The translations under genes and the position numbers were made by a program. A stretch of 64,000 nucleotides of DNA from Siphonodentalium dalli (Eukaryota; Mollusca; Scaphopoda; Gadilida; Siphonodentaliidae): contig CP136067.1 of the NCBI GenBank assembly GCA_032622095.1, forward strand, positions 179,152,556 through 179,216,555, in the 5' to 3' direction. Position 1 is the stretch's first letter. Each line of letters opens with the position of its first letter. This document shows, piece after piece, positions 46,599-58,314 of this stretch. The notes beneath the pieces were generated by a model. That model was given only the letters and a program-made list of their open reading frames with translations, made no database searches and had not been told where the DNA came from.

Positions 46599-47179
46599 AG
46601 GGGTACTGTACGCCAAATGTTGTTGTTGGTTTCTATAGTCTCCGAGTCGGAGAATAAGGTAACAATTTTTCCATTATTTGAAAGTATGTTGAGTACGAAG
46701 TCATGTTACGGATGACAAATTTACCGGAATGCAAAAATACAAATTGTCGTTATCGAGTAATTTTTGTAAAGTTTTCAACCAAATGAATCAAATAAAAGTT
46801 TTATTATATGCATACTAGTCCCATATAATCATTTAAGTTATTGTATCATCGCTAGTCAGTGAGTGGCTTGAGTGTTCTCCCCGTATCATCATAATATTTT
46901 AAGCGATCGTGTGTGCGATCGGTTTAAAATCCAGTATCCCTCAATTACTGTTTTGATTACGGTAATTCGTAATTTAATTGACGCCATTTTATGGCTCCAG
47001 TCATAAATTCAATTTATATCAAATTATTAACTTTTAAATTATTAAATTTTAAGATAGCCTATTAACCTGAGCGTTTACAGAATACATCTTCGACTCAAAT
47101 TACTTATGTTTCTATATATTATCGATATTAGATCGTTGTTGTCACCGGAAATTTAATGAAAATGGCGTACAGTACCCCT
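46599..47179. mobile_element. TTAA-flanked MITE, family C (best copy)
   Basis: TTAA at 46595-46598 and 47180-47183; termini AGGGGTACTGTACGCCA and TGGCGTACAGTACCCCT. 581 bp, non-coding. Confidence 0.85.
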
Positions 47180-47284
47180 TTAAATATAGTGTAATATATG
47201 AAGGAGCAACTTTTTGAGGTGTTTATATGGAATGATCATATTTAGTGACCAATATGTCAGTAGAGCTTTACTCCATGATATTAA

Positions 47285-47546
47285 CCCTTTCATGATGGGA
47301 GCTGTGCTGGTGCAGCGTTACATATCCTGTGCCAGTGCTTTCTCTTATATATGTGAGTCTCCCATAGGGAGCCTCGCATTCATGTATATAAGAGAATCCA
47401 CTGACTTACAAGGTCAAGGTAAATAGTTTTAGGCCAATGCATTCTCTTATATATCTGAGGCTCCCTATGGGAGACTCAGGTACATAAGAGAATGCATTGG
47501 CGCAGGGTTTTCAAAAAACTTTCAGGATGCTCCAGTTATGGAAGGG
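47285..47546. mobile_element. Family F palindrome element
   Basis: TTAA at 47281-47284 and 47547-47550; starts CCCTTTCATGATGGGAGCTG, ends GCTCCAGTTATGGAAGGG. Two palindrome cassettes. Confidence 0.8.
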
Positions 47547-47550
47547 TTAA

Positions 47551-48679
47551 GCTAGATAATTTAGATAATTATTAATATGTTAATAGATTAGCTTTATAAT
47601 GAACCATTGTTGATGCCTTGACCAATGATGCAATGCTATGTCAGTAGTGTAATACCATGGCACAACCTAGTCATGACACTTGCATTTATTAATATAATTT
47701 ATACATATCTGATGTCAATTTGGCATGATCACGGGGTAGGAACTGCTCCATGAGAAAAGATCCTCATGTGATTTTCGGTCAAGTTCACTATCGATCCGTG
47801 TCCAGTTCACTTGCAAGTTTTTTGTACTTGGTCCAAAACAGACGTGCTTTACACCATGTGCCAAACTACCTTATCGCAATAACCATTAGTGATTAAATTC
47901 AAACAAAAGTGAGTCTAGTGTGAAGTTTTAGTTCAAACATATGTGCACACTAGTGAACGGATCTTATCAATGGTGAACTGGGACATTTCTTAAAATGGAT
48001 CAATTCTACTATTCCACATTTACTTAACAATTTCCAACTAGAATGTCTTGATAGTTGAGGGTAGCTGGCAAGGTATATACAACAAATGAACTGCATATAT
48101 ATCTCTGTTGCTTAAAACTTGCGTTATTTACCATGGGAAAATCCCCAGTGACCTTGACCAGATCGGATAAGAACTGGACCGAAGATCGGAAGAGGTATCA
48201 GCCTTGTGGAGAAGTTCCTAACCCGTGATGATATAGAATTCAATTCGATGAAATTTGTGAATTCCGTTAGACTGCTCAGTTTATTTCTATTCGAAAAATG
48301 GAGCAGAGTACAATGTCTTATCTCTTGTGATCTTGATTGTTGACAGTCTGAACTCTTTGCTGACAAACATTACGTAAGAGAATATTCAACGACTGGATGT
48401 CCTTATTAATAAATGTGCATGGCTGATGTGCAACAAACTAAAATACAGAATCGGACACATTTTGATTAAAGAGCACATCATGACTTTCAGTTTCCTTGTC
48501 CAATTTTAATGTTCAGTAACTGTCTATAACTCGATTCGCCAAATGTGAATCTGTCCTACTTATCAAAAATGTTTGTTGTCAATGCTCGATCGGTCAGAGC
48601 TCAGACTCGGTCTATATCCTACTGCCAGGACATTAAAACTGTCGGAAAGTAAATTAACAAATATGGGCACTGTTCATTC
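47551..48679. other. No intact gene recognised
   Basis: Short frames on both strands without motifs. The last 100 bases may be decayed LINE sequence leading into the next feature. Confidence 0.4.
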
Positions 48680-49038
48680 CAGGAAGTCGCTACATCTGTT
48701 TGGTCAACATTGCTGCTCAACATTCGATGTTGTGACACTTTATCAGCATTCAAGTGAGAACTTAAAACACACCTTTTCCGTTTGTGCTTCAAACTGAAAC
48801 ATACAAACAAAAAACAGTAGATCATCCACTTGTTATAATTAGCATCAAGACAAATGTTTTAGTACAATGACTATTATTTGAATTTTAATTATCTTTTTAC
48901 AGCTGTGAATAGTTTTAACGACACACATATTTTATATTCTTAGTTGTTAATTGTTGACCGTGTGAAGCGCATTGAAACTAATTGATGTATAATGCATTTT
49001 TAAATGTATATATAATAATAATAATAAATAATAATATA
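48680..49038 (+). pseudogene. 3' end of a non-LTR retrotransposon (LINE relic)
   Basis: The + strand reads VATSVWSTLLLNIR then DTLSAFK*ELKTHLFRLCF, the usual C-terminal end of CR1/L2/Jockey-like LINE reverse transcriptases (…LKTHLF…), with one in-frame stop. It is followed by a short 3' region (GTGAAGCGCATTGAAACTAA) and an (AAT)n tail ending near 49038, typical of LINE 3' termini. 5'-truncated and dead. Confidence 0.75.
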
Positions 49039-49890
49039 TCTCTTTAATTAACAAGAATGAGTAATCAAGATGTTTAAATTGAAATAGTTACATGTTGTAT
49101 TTATTCCAATGTGAATACATTCAATATTATACAGTTATCGCATTGTTTCGAGGTTGACAAATGGAATTGTTAACCAGAGGAAGTCAATATTCACCAAGGC
49201 CATAGGCCGAGGTGATTATTGACTTCCAAGGGCTGACAATTCCTCGTGTCAATCAAGAAACAATGAGATAACTGTTTTATGATATAAACTCGCTTTGAAT
49301 GGACAAGACGTTGTGACGTTGAACGTCGCTGGGAAAATCCTGATAATAAGTTATGTTAACCCCTGAAGTATCTGACGTCACTCAGAACTGTTATTAACCT
49401 CTTGTTTGATTAATGAGGTGAACATCATTAGATATCTCGATTTTTTCGTAATGTTTTAAATTTTAACAAAGGAATTGGGGAAAGAAACTTATGATCATAT
49501 AATAAAGCAAAATAGTTAACAGATCTTGAAACTAAAGAAATGGACATCGTGGTGGTCAGTTTGGAGAGGATTTACTGCATTTGTCATCTTTGTACTTTTC
49601 AGGAGCTTAATTTTGGTTTAAGTTTGTTTTCTTTGCCAAGGACCTACATTATATGCATGTATATATATATTATGTATAATATAAATAAGATCATAACACA
49701 TTTATAGACATGTTGTGAAATTTTATTCATGAGCTTCCACCCTTCTAGGGGTCTTTCTCAAGTGTATATATTATGCGTGTCTGTGTATATATTATGTGTG
49801 TCTGAAACACATAACTTGAAAACTGTGATAATTTCAGACAGAGACCAGTCTATCAGACGAGAAAATGGTCTAGACTTCACATAACTTTAA
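49039..49890. other. No gene; one palindrome
   Basis: Around 49128-49290 an inverted repeat (TTATCGCATTGTTTC…GAAACAATGAGATAA with GAAGTCAATA…TATTGACTTC inside) forms a foldback of unknown family. A TA/TG microsatellite lies near 49660-49690. Confidence 0.5.
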
Positions 49891-50244
49891 CCCTTTACCC
49901 AACAAAACCGGCCAAATAAAGCTTCAACAGCCTAAAATATCTTTGGTCTGTCTCAATAGAACCATACAAATATGGATATCATTGGAACCGGCTCCTTGAC
50001 CACATTGTGATAGTTACAGTTATGCCCTGCGCCAATGCATTCCCTTATATATGCGAGTCGACCATAGGTCGCCTCGCATATATAAGAGAATGCATTTTTA
50101 CCATTTTTTCTTACATTCTTTAACAATTTTATAATTTTTAATGTGTCAAGCCAATGCATTCTCTTATATATGCGAGGCGACCTATGGTCGACTCGCATAT
50201 ATAAGAGAATGCATTGGCACAGGGCCCTTCTGTTGGGTAAAGGG
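49891..50244. mobile_element. TTAA-flanked palindrome element, family E
   Basis: TTAA at 49887-49890 and 50245-50248; termini CCCTTTACCCAACAAA and TGTTGGGTAAAGGG; two palindrome cassettes (50034-50098, 50155-50218). Confidence 0.85.
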
Positions 50245-50249
50245 TTAAC

Positions 50250-50490
50250 TCAATAATTTGCAGAAGATAAAATGCATTAATGAGGTGACTAATGGGTGAA
50301 CATCACCAACTTCAGCTGGGGAACTTCAATCTGATCCTAGGTCTCCCATGTCAGTTGAGGCCTACACAGAATGAGGTCCCCAGAGGGTGAATTTGGTGAA
50401 GCTAGAGTACTGAGGGATAGCATCACTAAATTACCCTCTGGTGACCTTATTCTACAAATCTCAGACACACTATTTCAAGGCTTGACTGTA
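50250..50490. mobile_element. GAATGAGGTCC-type element, partial
   Basis: Central segment and one diverged palindrome (50370-50458) followed by CAGACACACTATTTCAAGGC. Confidence 0.6.
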
Positions 50491-50554
50491 AAATGTGATC
50501 ACTAAAACCTTCTCGGATTTTTAGATAAATATGGATTTTATCTATCCAAGCCTG

Positions 50555-50850
50555 GGGGGGGCCTCGGTGGCTCAATCGGTTAGGGGTACAACTCCAAGCC
50601 GTTTCGCCCTCCAGCGCTGGCGATTAGGGTTCAAATCCACATGTTTCCATCGTGGACTTTGTAACTCGAAATCGTTATCTGGTGGAGTTACCAGTTACTC
50701 GCCGATGGCCGGTGGTTTGCCGCACATGGTTGACGAGTTTATCAGCCATTGTGATTTACTGTTAGATTAGTCGCAAGTGTGCGGATTTCCTCCACCACTA
50801 AAACTGGCAATGTCGTGATATGGCCTTAGTGGCTAAAGCGACAATAAACC

Positions 50851-50881
<31 letters not shown>
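50555..50881 (+). mobile_element. tRNA-derived SINE with CAATCAATC tail
   Basis: Flanked by a 15-bp duplication ATCTATCCAAGCCTG (50540-50554 and 50882-50896). tRNA-like head with box A TGGCTCAATCGG (50568-50579) and box B GGTTCAAATCC (50628-50638). Body contains CCACCACTAAAACTGGCAAT and ends AATAAACCCCAATCAATCAA. Inserted into the left end of a GAATGAGGTCC element. The 3' domain is shared with 7700-7993. Confidence 0.92.
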
Positions 50882-50884
<3 letters not shown>

Positions 50885-51650
50885 TATCCAAGCCTGAGTA
50901 TAGTGTGCCTGTCATTTGCAGAATGAGGTCCCCAGGGGGTGAATTCACCCTCTGGGGACCTTTTCCTGCATGGCCTCATTTGCTATGGGAGACAAAGACT
51001 CAGATTGAAGTTCCAAAATGGTGAATATTGTGACGTACACCCATTGGGAACCTCGATTATGCAATGTGTCATCTGCCAATTTGGGGATATAGAGAAACTG
51101 AACTAAAAAAGAAATAGAAAAAAGAAATAGAATTTATGTGAAGAAATTTCTATAGAAATTTGATAAGGCCAACAAAAAAAAACTACCTGTGTTTAGGGTT
51201 TCCCCTACCTACCCTAGATAATGGTGCCTACCCAAAACTGTGTCTATTGGACTGTAGACACAGATCATTGAAAGGTATCTTACCCATTTTAAATACTCTC
51301 CTATAAAACATTTGGGAAGTTTTATTAGTTGAGTGCTCTGACTAATTCAAGATAAACAATATTTATTAGTATTGGACTTTTCAATTAATCTGAATTGTGA
51401 AGCTCTCTAGATTGAATTGTCAATAACCCAATGGAATTCAGAATAAAAAAAAATTCCCTACCTACCTACTTTAATTAGTTTAGACCATGTAACCCTAAAC
51501 ACAGGTATTATTTGTTTTGGTCTAATAAAGAAACTTTCCAGAGAAGATGAGGCCAAGGCAGAATGCTATGCGGGATAGCATCACTAAATTCGCCATCTGG
51601 GAACCTCATTCTGTAAATGACAGGCACACTAAACTCAGACTGACTGTTGG
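50882..51650. mobile_element. GAATGAGGTCC palindrome element interrupted by a Harbinger-type MITE
   Basis: Left palindrome at 50920-50965, then the family's central segment, then the insertion 51167-51522, then the right half (GAAACTTTCCAGAGAAGATG… CCTCATTCTGTAAATGACAG) to about 51640. Confidence 0.7.
51167..51522. mobile_element. PIF/Harbinger-like MITE, 356 bp
   Basis: Duplication TAA (51164-51166 and 51523-51525). The undisturbed sister copy at 43106-43122 reads TTTGATAATAAAGAAAC, confirming the boundaries. Inverted termini GGCCAACAAAA… / …TTTTGGTC with ACCTGTGTTTAGGGTT inside both. TWA target and GG-start termini fit PIF/Harbinger. Confidence 0.75.
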
Positions 51651-51857
51651 TAGCTGACAACGCCTGACGGTTGAAGTTGTTGATCTGAACCACCCTATGC
51701 CAGATTCATCTTTGCATTAATATCATACTAACACACATGAGAATTCACATATACATTTAACTGAACCTGGCTATTAAATGTCTGCTAATAATTTTTATAG
51801 TTTGAGCTGAGAATGTCCAAAATGAACTTTCTCCTCACATGAACTAAACACTCTAAA

Positions 51858-52100
51858 CCCCTTCCATGACTGGAGCTTCCTGAAGTTTTGCGAAAACACT
51901 GTGCCAATGCATTCTCTTATATATGAGAGTCTCCCATAGGGAGCCTCACATATATAAGAGAATGTATTAGCTAAACAATATTTACCTTGACCTTGTAAGT
52001 CATAGCATTCTCTTATATATATGAGGCTCCCTATGGCCCAGTATTGGAGACTCGCATATATAAGAGAATGCACTTGCAAAGGATCTTTAATCCTGCATCA
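51858..52100. mobile_element. Family F palindrome element, eroded ends
   Basis: Two palindrome cassettes (51902-51970, 52008-52075) and left end CCCTTCCATGACTGGAGC. TTAA is lost on both sides. Confidence 0.7.
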
Positions 52101-52737
52101 CCTCAAACATTGTAGAATGCAAGAATTTGAATATATTACGCCAACAAGTTAATGTTTTGTTTGTCAGGCAATCAATCCCTCAGCAATATTTGGGGACTTA
52201 ATTTATCTTTCTTTTGGGGTCATTTGTAATTATTTTGTGTTTTGTGTAATCGGTGCATATGTATTTTTTGTAAGAAATGAAACTACCTTAAAGGTTTTTG
52301 AGTTTCATTTAAAGAGGATCGATCTCTTCCGGTCCACAATTACAACAACAACAACAACAACATATTGATTTAATGATCACAAATAGCTATTTTGTGAATA
52401 AAATTGAAGATGGGTTATATTATTTGTCTATAAAAGCATAATAAAGTAATTCATTTTTATTGTAATTCATGGTAAATCTCTAAGCTGATCTACAATTTGC
52501 CGTGATTGAGCCCGCTAACAAGATAAAGTTCTCCTTGGTACTCTCTAAATGTTTACACGTGGATTTCTGTTCTAAAAATAGCACATAAAACTGTCCCACG
52601 ATTGTCCTAAGAAATTGTAAATAAATTTAATTTTAATGGATTTAAGCGTTTCCTGACAGCTAGGTGTACTCGATTCATTTGTGTTATTTTATAACATGGA
52701 ATGTATTTAAAACTTACTGGGAAGAAAATGACCATCT
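52101..52737. other. No gene; possible retroposon tail
   Basis: GGATCGATCTCTTCCGGTCC followed by TTACAACAACAACAACAAC (52315-52361) looks like the 3' end of a retroposon, class unknown. Confidence 0.4.
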
Positions 52738-52741
52738 TTAA

Positions 52742-53188
52742 AGGTACTCAATCCGATTCGATGGTCCCCATATCATCAGTTCCCAACAATAACATTTTTT
52801 TAAATGCCGCTTCAGTTATCAGAATCGAGCAATTGCCCAAAAATAATGCTAACCACAGTCAACTATAGTATAAAATTGCCCAAAACCTGTTATTTATCAA
52901 CATTTTGTTCAATAATATTTTGCCGGTTTGTCAAATATCTGAGACAATAAAGCCACTTGATTTTAGAGTTATCCATCTTCATCCGCAATTTGGTCCGAGA
53001 TGATCTTCTTGTTGACTGTTTTCTGGGCCACTTAATATTATTGGTGGTGAAAAATAATTGATTTCAAAAATCAATATCTGATCACTCTGAGCTTTGATGG
53101 GTGGGATCCTTGACTCAAATCAACTATTTTTTTTCCCCCGAAGCCAAGGAAATAGTCATTTGCGAGCGTTAATTCGGATTATACATCT
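52742..53188. mobile_element. TTAA-flanked MITE, family B
   Basis: TTAA at 52738-52741 and 53189-53192; left terminus AGGTACTCAATCCGAT, right terminus diverged. Confidence 0.8.
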
Positions 53189-53192
53189 TTAA

Positions 53193-53754
53193 TGTTTTGC
53201 ATTGGAATTTGGCCATTATTTATGTTCAAGTGTATATAATCAGACTGCCTTGTGGGCTCTCATCAGAAATAGAAATCAAGATCTCTCACTGACTCAAACA
53301 TTATTACCTGAGAATAAAACATTAACTAAAAGCGTTGCCTTGGTTATTATTTATTAATGTTGAATTTTATTTTTCCTGTTGACTATACATTTTTCCCTTG
53401 TTATTACCTTTATGAATCTGAGTTTGAATTTTGTGATATTAAAATTAGAAAGTGCAACCATTCATGATTTGTTATTCATGTCCCCAGAGGAGGTTCGATG
53501 CATAATTATTATATTGTCTATCTATCTGCCTATTTCCCCTTGTAATTTGGGGTGGATTATTGGATTTGGTTTTCATTCGTAAGGTATATACCAATATGGT
53601 GGAAAGAATATCCATATATAATTTTGTCCACAATTACTTAGTGAAAAACGGCAAGCAGTCAGATCATGATGTCCTTTGATAATGTTATCTAGCAGCATAG
53701 AGGAAAAGCGACTGCATATGGTTTGATCAACCAATTATACCAGAGTTGTGGCCC
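53193..53754. other. No gene recognised
   Basis: A 67-codon frame (53379-53582) with a hydrophobic translation but no motif; not called. Confidence 0.5.
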
Positions 53755-53758
53755 TTAA

Positions 53759-54120
53759 CCCTTTACCCAACAAACCGGCCAAATAAAGCTTCAACAGCCT
53801 AAAATATCTTCGGTCTGTCTCAATAGAACCATACAAATATGGATATCATTGGAACCGGCTCCTTGACCACATTGTGATAGTTACAGTTATGCCCTGTGCC
53901 AATGCATTCTCTTATATATGCGAGTCGACCATAGGTCGCCTCGCATATATAAGAGAATGCATTGGCCTAAAAAAAATCTTTTTTTATTACATTCTTTAAC
54001 AATTTTATAATTTTTAATGTGTTAAGCCAATGCATTCTCTTATATATGCGAGGCAACCTATGGTCGACTCGCATATATAAGAGAATGCATTGGCACAGGG
54101 CCCTTCTGTTGGGTAAAGGG
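53759..54120. mobile_element. TTAA-flanked palindrome element, family E
   Basis: TTAA at 53755-53758 and 54121-54124; two palindrome cassettes (53899-53968, 54028-54098). Only 20 bp separate it from the next TTAA element. Confidence 0.85.
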
Positions 54121-54144
54121 TTAATGGACATTTAATGATCTTAA

Positions 54145-54465
54145 AGGTACACAATCCGATTTGATGGTCCCCATATCAGCCAATTCCAGCAACAACAATA
54201 TTTCTTCAAAAGACACTTTAGTTATCAGAATCGATTAATTACCAAAAAATAATGCTAACCACTGTCAACTCTAGAATAAAATTATCCAAAAATGTGTTAT
54301 ATAGATCAACATTTTGTTCAATGCAATTTGCTATCCAGAGTATGTCGGTCTGCTCATTAAATATTTACAAGGCCGCCAAATACTCCAGGTGCATGGTGAA
54401 AAATAACAGATTTAAAAAATTGATACCTGATAACACTGAGCTTTGATGGTGGGTTCCTCGACTCT
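54145..54465. mobile_element. Family B MITE, right end lost
   Basis: TTAA at 54141-54144, left terminus AGGTACACAATCCGAT. The sequence breaks off at CTCGACTCTAA and continues directly into LINE-related DNA. Confidence 0.7.
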
Positions 54466-57363
54466 AAATAAGCTAAACAACTGCCTGCCAGAAGAAGTAA
54501 ATGAAAGCCCATCCCTGGGAGTGACACTCTCCAAGGACATGAAATGGTTGTCCCACATCACCAAAATAACACAAAGTACCCTGGGATTTATCAGAAGAAA
54601 GCCTTGGTAAAGAGCAAACTGCAAACAGATCACATGTGAAACCTTAGTGCAACTGAAGATAGAATACACATCAGTTTTCTGGGACCCCCCCCCCCCCCCC
54701 CCCCCCACATGAAAGGAGACATCGACAAATTTAGTCCAGTGCATTTATGAGAAAAAATGCCAAAGCCGGAACTAATTGCAACAGAATTTTTTTTTGCTGG
54801 AATAAGTACATAAACCCTCCATAAACAACATACTAAAAATCAGCAAAAATCGGAAAAAGGGAAATTGGGGAATTTCGTGAAATAAATTTGGGAAAATTTG
54901 GTCAAATCATCAATTTATGGATTTTCTTTAACGTATATAAAAAAATAAAATACACAAGTCCTTCAAATGTCATGCCTATTTTGTTGTCCTCACTTTCCTG
55001 AATCCAGTACTGAAAACCATTACTAGATTTATTGAGTATTTTTCGAGTTGTGTGCCTTCAAAAAACGTGAATTTACCTTATTTAGGAGCCTAAATTTCGC
55101 AGAATGAGCCAAATGTCGTATTTTGTGGTTAATTATTTAAAAAACGAGCGCCAAATGTAGAGCTTTTTCACTGTTTTTGTAATTTCCTCACTAGATAAAA
55201 CACAAAAAAGATTAATATGTGCAAGTATGGTTAAGAAGAATAAAATATTCTCAAACTAAATGTGTGTTCCATTGTATGGATTTAGCCAAATTTGCCACTG
55301 ACACAGAACTCGTGTGATGAAATGCAATATTTGAGGTCATGTAACTCAATAATTTTATATCCATATGCCCTGCTTTTCTTATAACCTTTTAAGTATACTA
55401 GATTGAACAAATTGCAAAGGTATTAACAATAAATTATTTAAGAAAATCAACTTATGGCCCTTTTAATCCTTAGTCTTAACTTGTTTCCAAAAATGCCATG
55501 TTGAGACATTTTTGTCCATTCAAAACGTTTTTTTGGCATAAATAGAAAAAACAAATGGTGTTTTAATGCGTAAAATTATTTTAACTTTCCTCCCCCAACA
55601 CTTTAGTGTTGAAAATTAAGCCTTACATTGGTTATGTCCTCGTATGTCACTTGATTTCTCTCATTTTTCAGTAAACTAACTCCAAATTTGAACGTTTGTA
55701 TAGGGGTAGGGGAAATCATAAAATGCAATATCACCAAAATACAGCCATTTCAGACACAAAGTTGTTTTCTTCTAGTTTGTGTATATTCCTGTTGCTTTAT
55801 TAAAATAGCTTTATAATACGTTACTAAACTTTTATTTAGAATGTTATGGCCATGTTGTTTAAAAACAATTTCAAAATGCCAATTTGACATTTCACTGCCA
55901 CAGTACGACAAAACAGATTATAGCTCTGTCAATGAATATAAACAAAGAAAGTGTTAAATTACTTATGAAAGAACAATACATGCAGAAGCTGATAATATAA
56001 AGTTGTATGCTTCAGATGCCTGATTTTATAGATTTTGTTGATATGCTTTCCCCTACCCCATGTTTCTGCCATTCAAATTTGGAGTCAGTTTCCCGAAGTG
56101 ATGAGTGAAATCCAGTGACATTCATAGGTATAACCATTGAAATGTTATTTTCTCAACGTAAAACTGATATAAGAAGAAAGATCAAATACTTTTACACAAT
56201 AAACTTTCGTTAATATTTTTGAATATGCACAAAAACCTTTAAAATATTGACAGAAACGCCCCACAATAGCATTTTCGGAAAAGAGGCTAGACTACGAGTT
56301 CATGGAGCCATAATTTAATTTTCTTCACCAATGTATTTAGAAATTCCATCACAATTTGTTCAATCTTGTATTCTTAAAAGGTAGCGAGAAAAGCAGAGCA
56401 TACAGATTTTAATTTATTGCGTTACATGACCTCAAATATGGCATTTCATCACACGGGTTCTGTGTCAGTGGCAAATTTGGCTAAGTCCATACAATGGAAC
56501 ACACATTTTGTTTGAGAATATTTTATTCTTCTTAACCATGGATGCAGATATTAATCATTTTTTGTGTTTTATCTAGTGAGGAAATTACAAAAACAGGGAA
56601 AAAGCTCTGCATTTTGCGCTCGTTTTTAAAATAATTAACCATAAAATACGACATTTGGCTCATTCTGCGAAATTTAGGCTCCGAAATAAGGTAAATTCAC
56701 GTTTTTGAAGGCACACAACGCGAAAAATACTCAAAAACTCTGACATTGGTTTTCAGTTCTGGATTCAGGAAAGTGAGGACAACAAAATAGGCATGACATT
56801 TGAAGGACTTTTATTTTTTTATATACGTTAAAGAAAATCCATAAATTGATGATTTGACCAAATTTTCCCAAATTTATTTCACGAAAATAACCAATTTCCC
56901 TTTTTCCGATTTTTAGTATGTTGTTTATGGAGGGTATATGTACCTATTCCAGCAAAAAAACATTCTGTTGCAATTAGTTCTGGGTAAAACCATAAATGCA
57001 CTGGACTAATTGGAGATAATTCAGAAGAGAGCAGCCAAGTTCATAACTGGGGACTATACATCACAAGAGGAAGGAACCATTACCATCACGCTGTAACATA
57101 TACACCTGCAACCCCTAGAAGGTATCACCACTAACTCCATTTGTTTGGCAAGGTAGTGGACCGGCTATCAATACCAAAGACCTGTTCGAGACCAAAACAC
57201 AAAGTGGGTCATAAAATCAAAGCTTTGAAGTTCGAGGGTTACATATCAAAGAACTTTGTTTCTACACAAGAGTGTAACAACTCAAAACCCTACGAACTAA
57301 TGGAAAAGAACACTCCAGAATTCAAAAACTCATTCTTTCCTAAAATGCTGGAATACTCTTGAG
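54466..57363 (+). pseudogene. LINE reverse-transcriptase relic split by a foldback transposon
   Basis: 54466-54731 reads SLGVTLSKDMKWLSHITKIT, then STLGFIRR, EYTSVFWDP and MKGDIDK. 57009-57363 continues LEIIQKRAAKFITGDYTSQE and ends FKNSFFPKMLE. These match the C-terminal part of non-LTR reverse transcriptase proteins (…SLGVTISKDLKW…SxxWDP…IExxQRRAARF…). Removing 54732-57008 and one ATT copy restores DIDKLEIIQ in frame. A C tract of about 21 (54686-54706) and stop codons show it is dead. Clade not determined. Confidence 0.75.
54732..57008. mobile_element. 2277-bp foldback transposon with about 1-kb arms
   Basis: Duplication ATT (54729-54731 and 57009-57011), proven by the restored LINE frame. 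Termini TAGTCCAGTGCATTTATG and CATAAATGCACTGGACTA. Arms of nearly 1 kb (54732 to about 55725, and about 56040 to 57008) mirror each other, including ATGACATTTGAAGGACTT and CATGACCTCAAATATGGCAT, with many mismatches; loop about 310 bp. No transposase motif seen. Superfamily undetermined. Confidence 0.82.
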
Positions 57364-57670
57364 GAAGACAGCATGCGATCTTTTCAAATGAGACATGACA
57401 GAGAACCAGCATGAATCAACGAATCATCCTAACATTAATACAGGTCTGGCAATTCCCAATTCTAGCTACAATAGCTATATTTAGCTATTATAGCTACATT
57501 TGACTATCATAAAACAATATTTTACCAATTTATGTTGCATGATAGCATTACCGTGAGCTGTTGTAACTAAGGGTGGGGGTATTATGTTGTTGCATCTTAT
57601 GAAACTACTGCCGATGACATTTCGGTTGCATCAGCTTGCGGAATATCTGAGAAGCATAGCTTAGACCCTT
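57364..57670. other. No gene recognised
   Basis: Contains TAGCTATA repeats near 57465-57505. Otherwise nothing. Confidence 0.5.
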
Positions 57671-58200
57671 ACCAAAATGTCCTAGGATATCCTAGGAATA
57701 ACACCTTGGAATAGTTAGGAAAATTCCTAGGATATCCTAGGATCAGATACCTTGGAAATCCTTGGGGCGGTATTGGAATGTTTCAAGTTCGGAAAACCTT
57801 GGAATACCTCAGCAAATTCAACCGAGCTCATCCAAGGATTTCCAAGCTTTACAAAATCTTAATCATAACTTTTCCAAGGTTGCAGCCTAGCTTTACCAAG
57901 CTTTACCAAGGTTTCCATCCTAGCTTTACCAAGTTTTACCAAGGTTGCAGCCTAGCTTAATTTACCAAGGTTTCCAGCCTAGCTTTAACTAGCTTTACCG
58001 AGGTTTTCAACCTAGCTTTACCAAGGTTGCAGCCTAGCTTTACCAAGCTTTATCAAGGTTGCAACCTAGCTTTACAAAGCTTTACCAAGGTTGTAAACGA
58101 CCTTGACCAAGGTTGCAACCCAGCTTTACCAAGGTTGCAAACTTGCAGCCTTGCTTTACCAAGCTTTACCAAGGTTGCAATTGTTTTGTATTTAACAGGT
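57671..58200. repeat. Degenerate CTTTACCAAGGTTGCAGCCTAG repeats
   Basis: CCTTGG/CTAGGATATCCTAGG motifs, then about fifteen irregular units of TAGCTTTACCAAGGTTGCAG. A similar, partly inverted block lies at 59695-60010. Confidence 0.7.
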
Positions 58201-58314
58201 GAAAATCTCTAATGACACTGCAAAGACTTCAACTTTTGCAATATAATCATCATTAATGATACAATCTCTTGAAATTTACAACAGTCATGAATCATGCCAT
58301 ATAATCATTCATGC

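Noticed and set aside
48573-48797. 74-codon + frame as a gene
   Set aside because: It overlaps the LINE C-terminal region in another frame; the LKTHLF motif and (AAT)n tail identify the true source.
50555-50640. Possible tRNA gene (box A and box B present)
   Set aside because: No foldable anticodon and acceptor arms were evident; it continues into a SINE body with tail and target duplication.
54412-54744. 110-codon minus-strand frame with a glycine run
   Set aside because: The glycine run is the C tract on the + strand; the LINE reading on the + strand explains the region.
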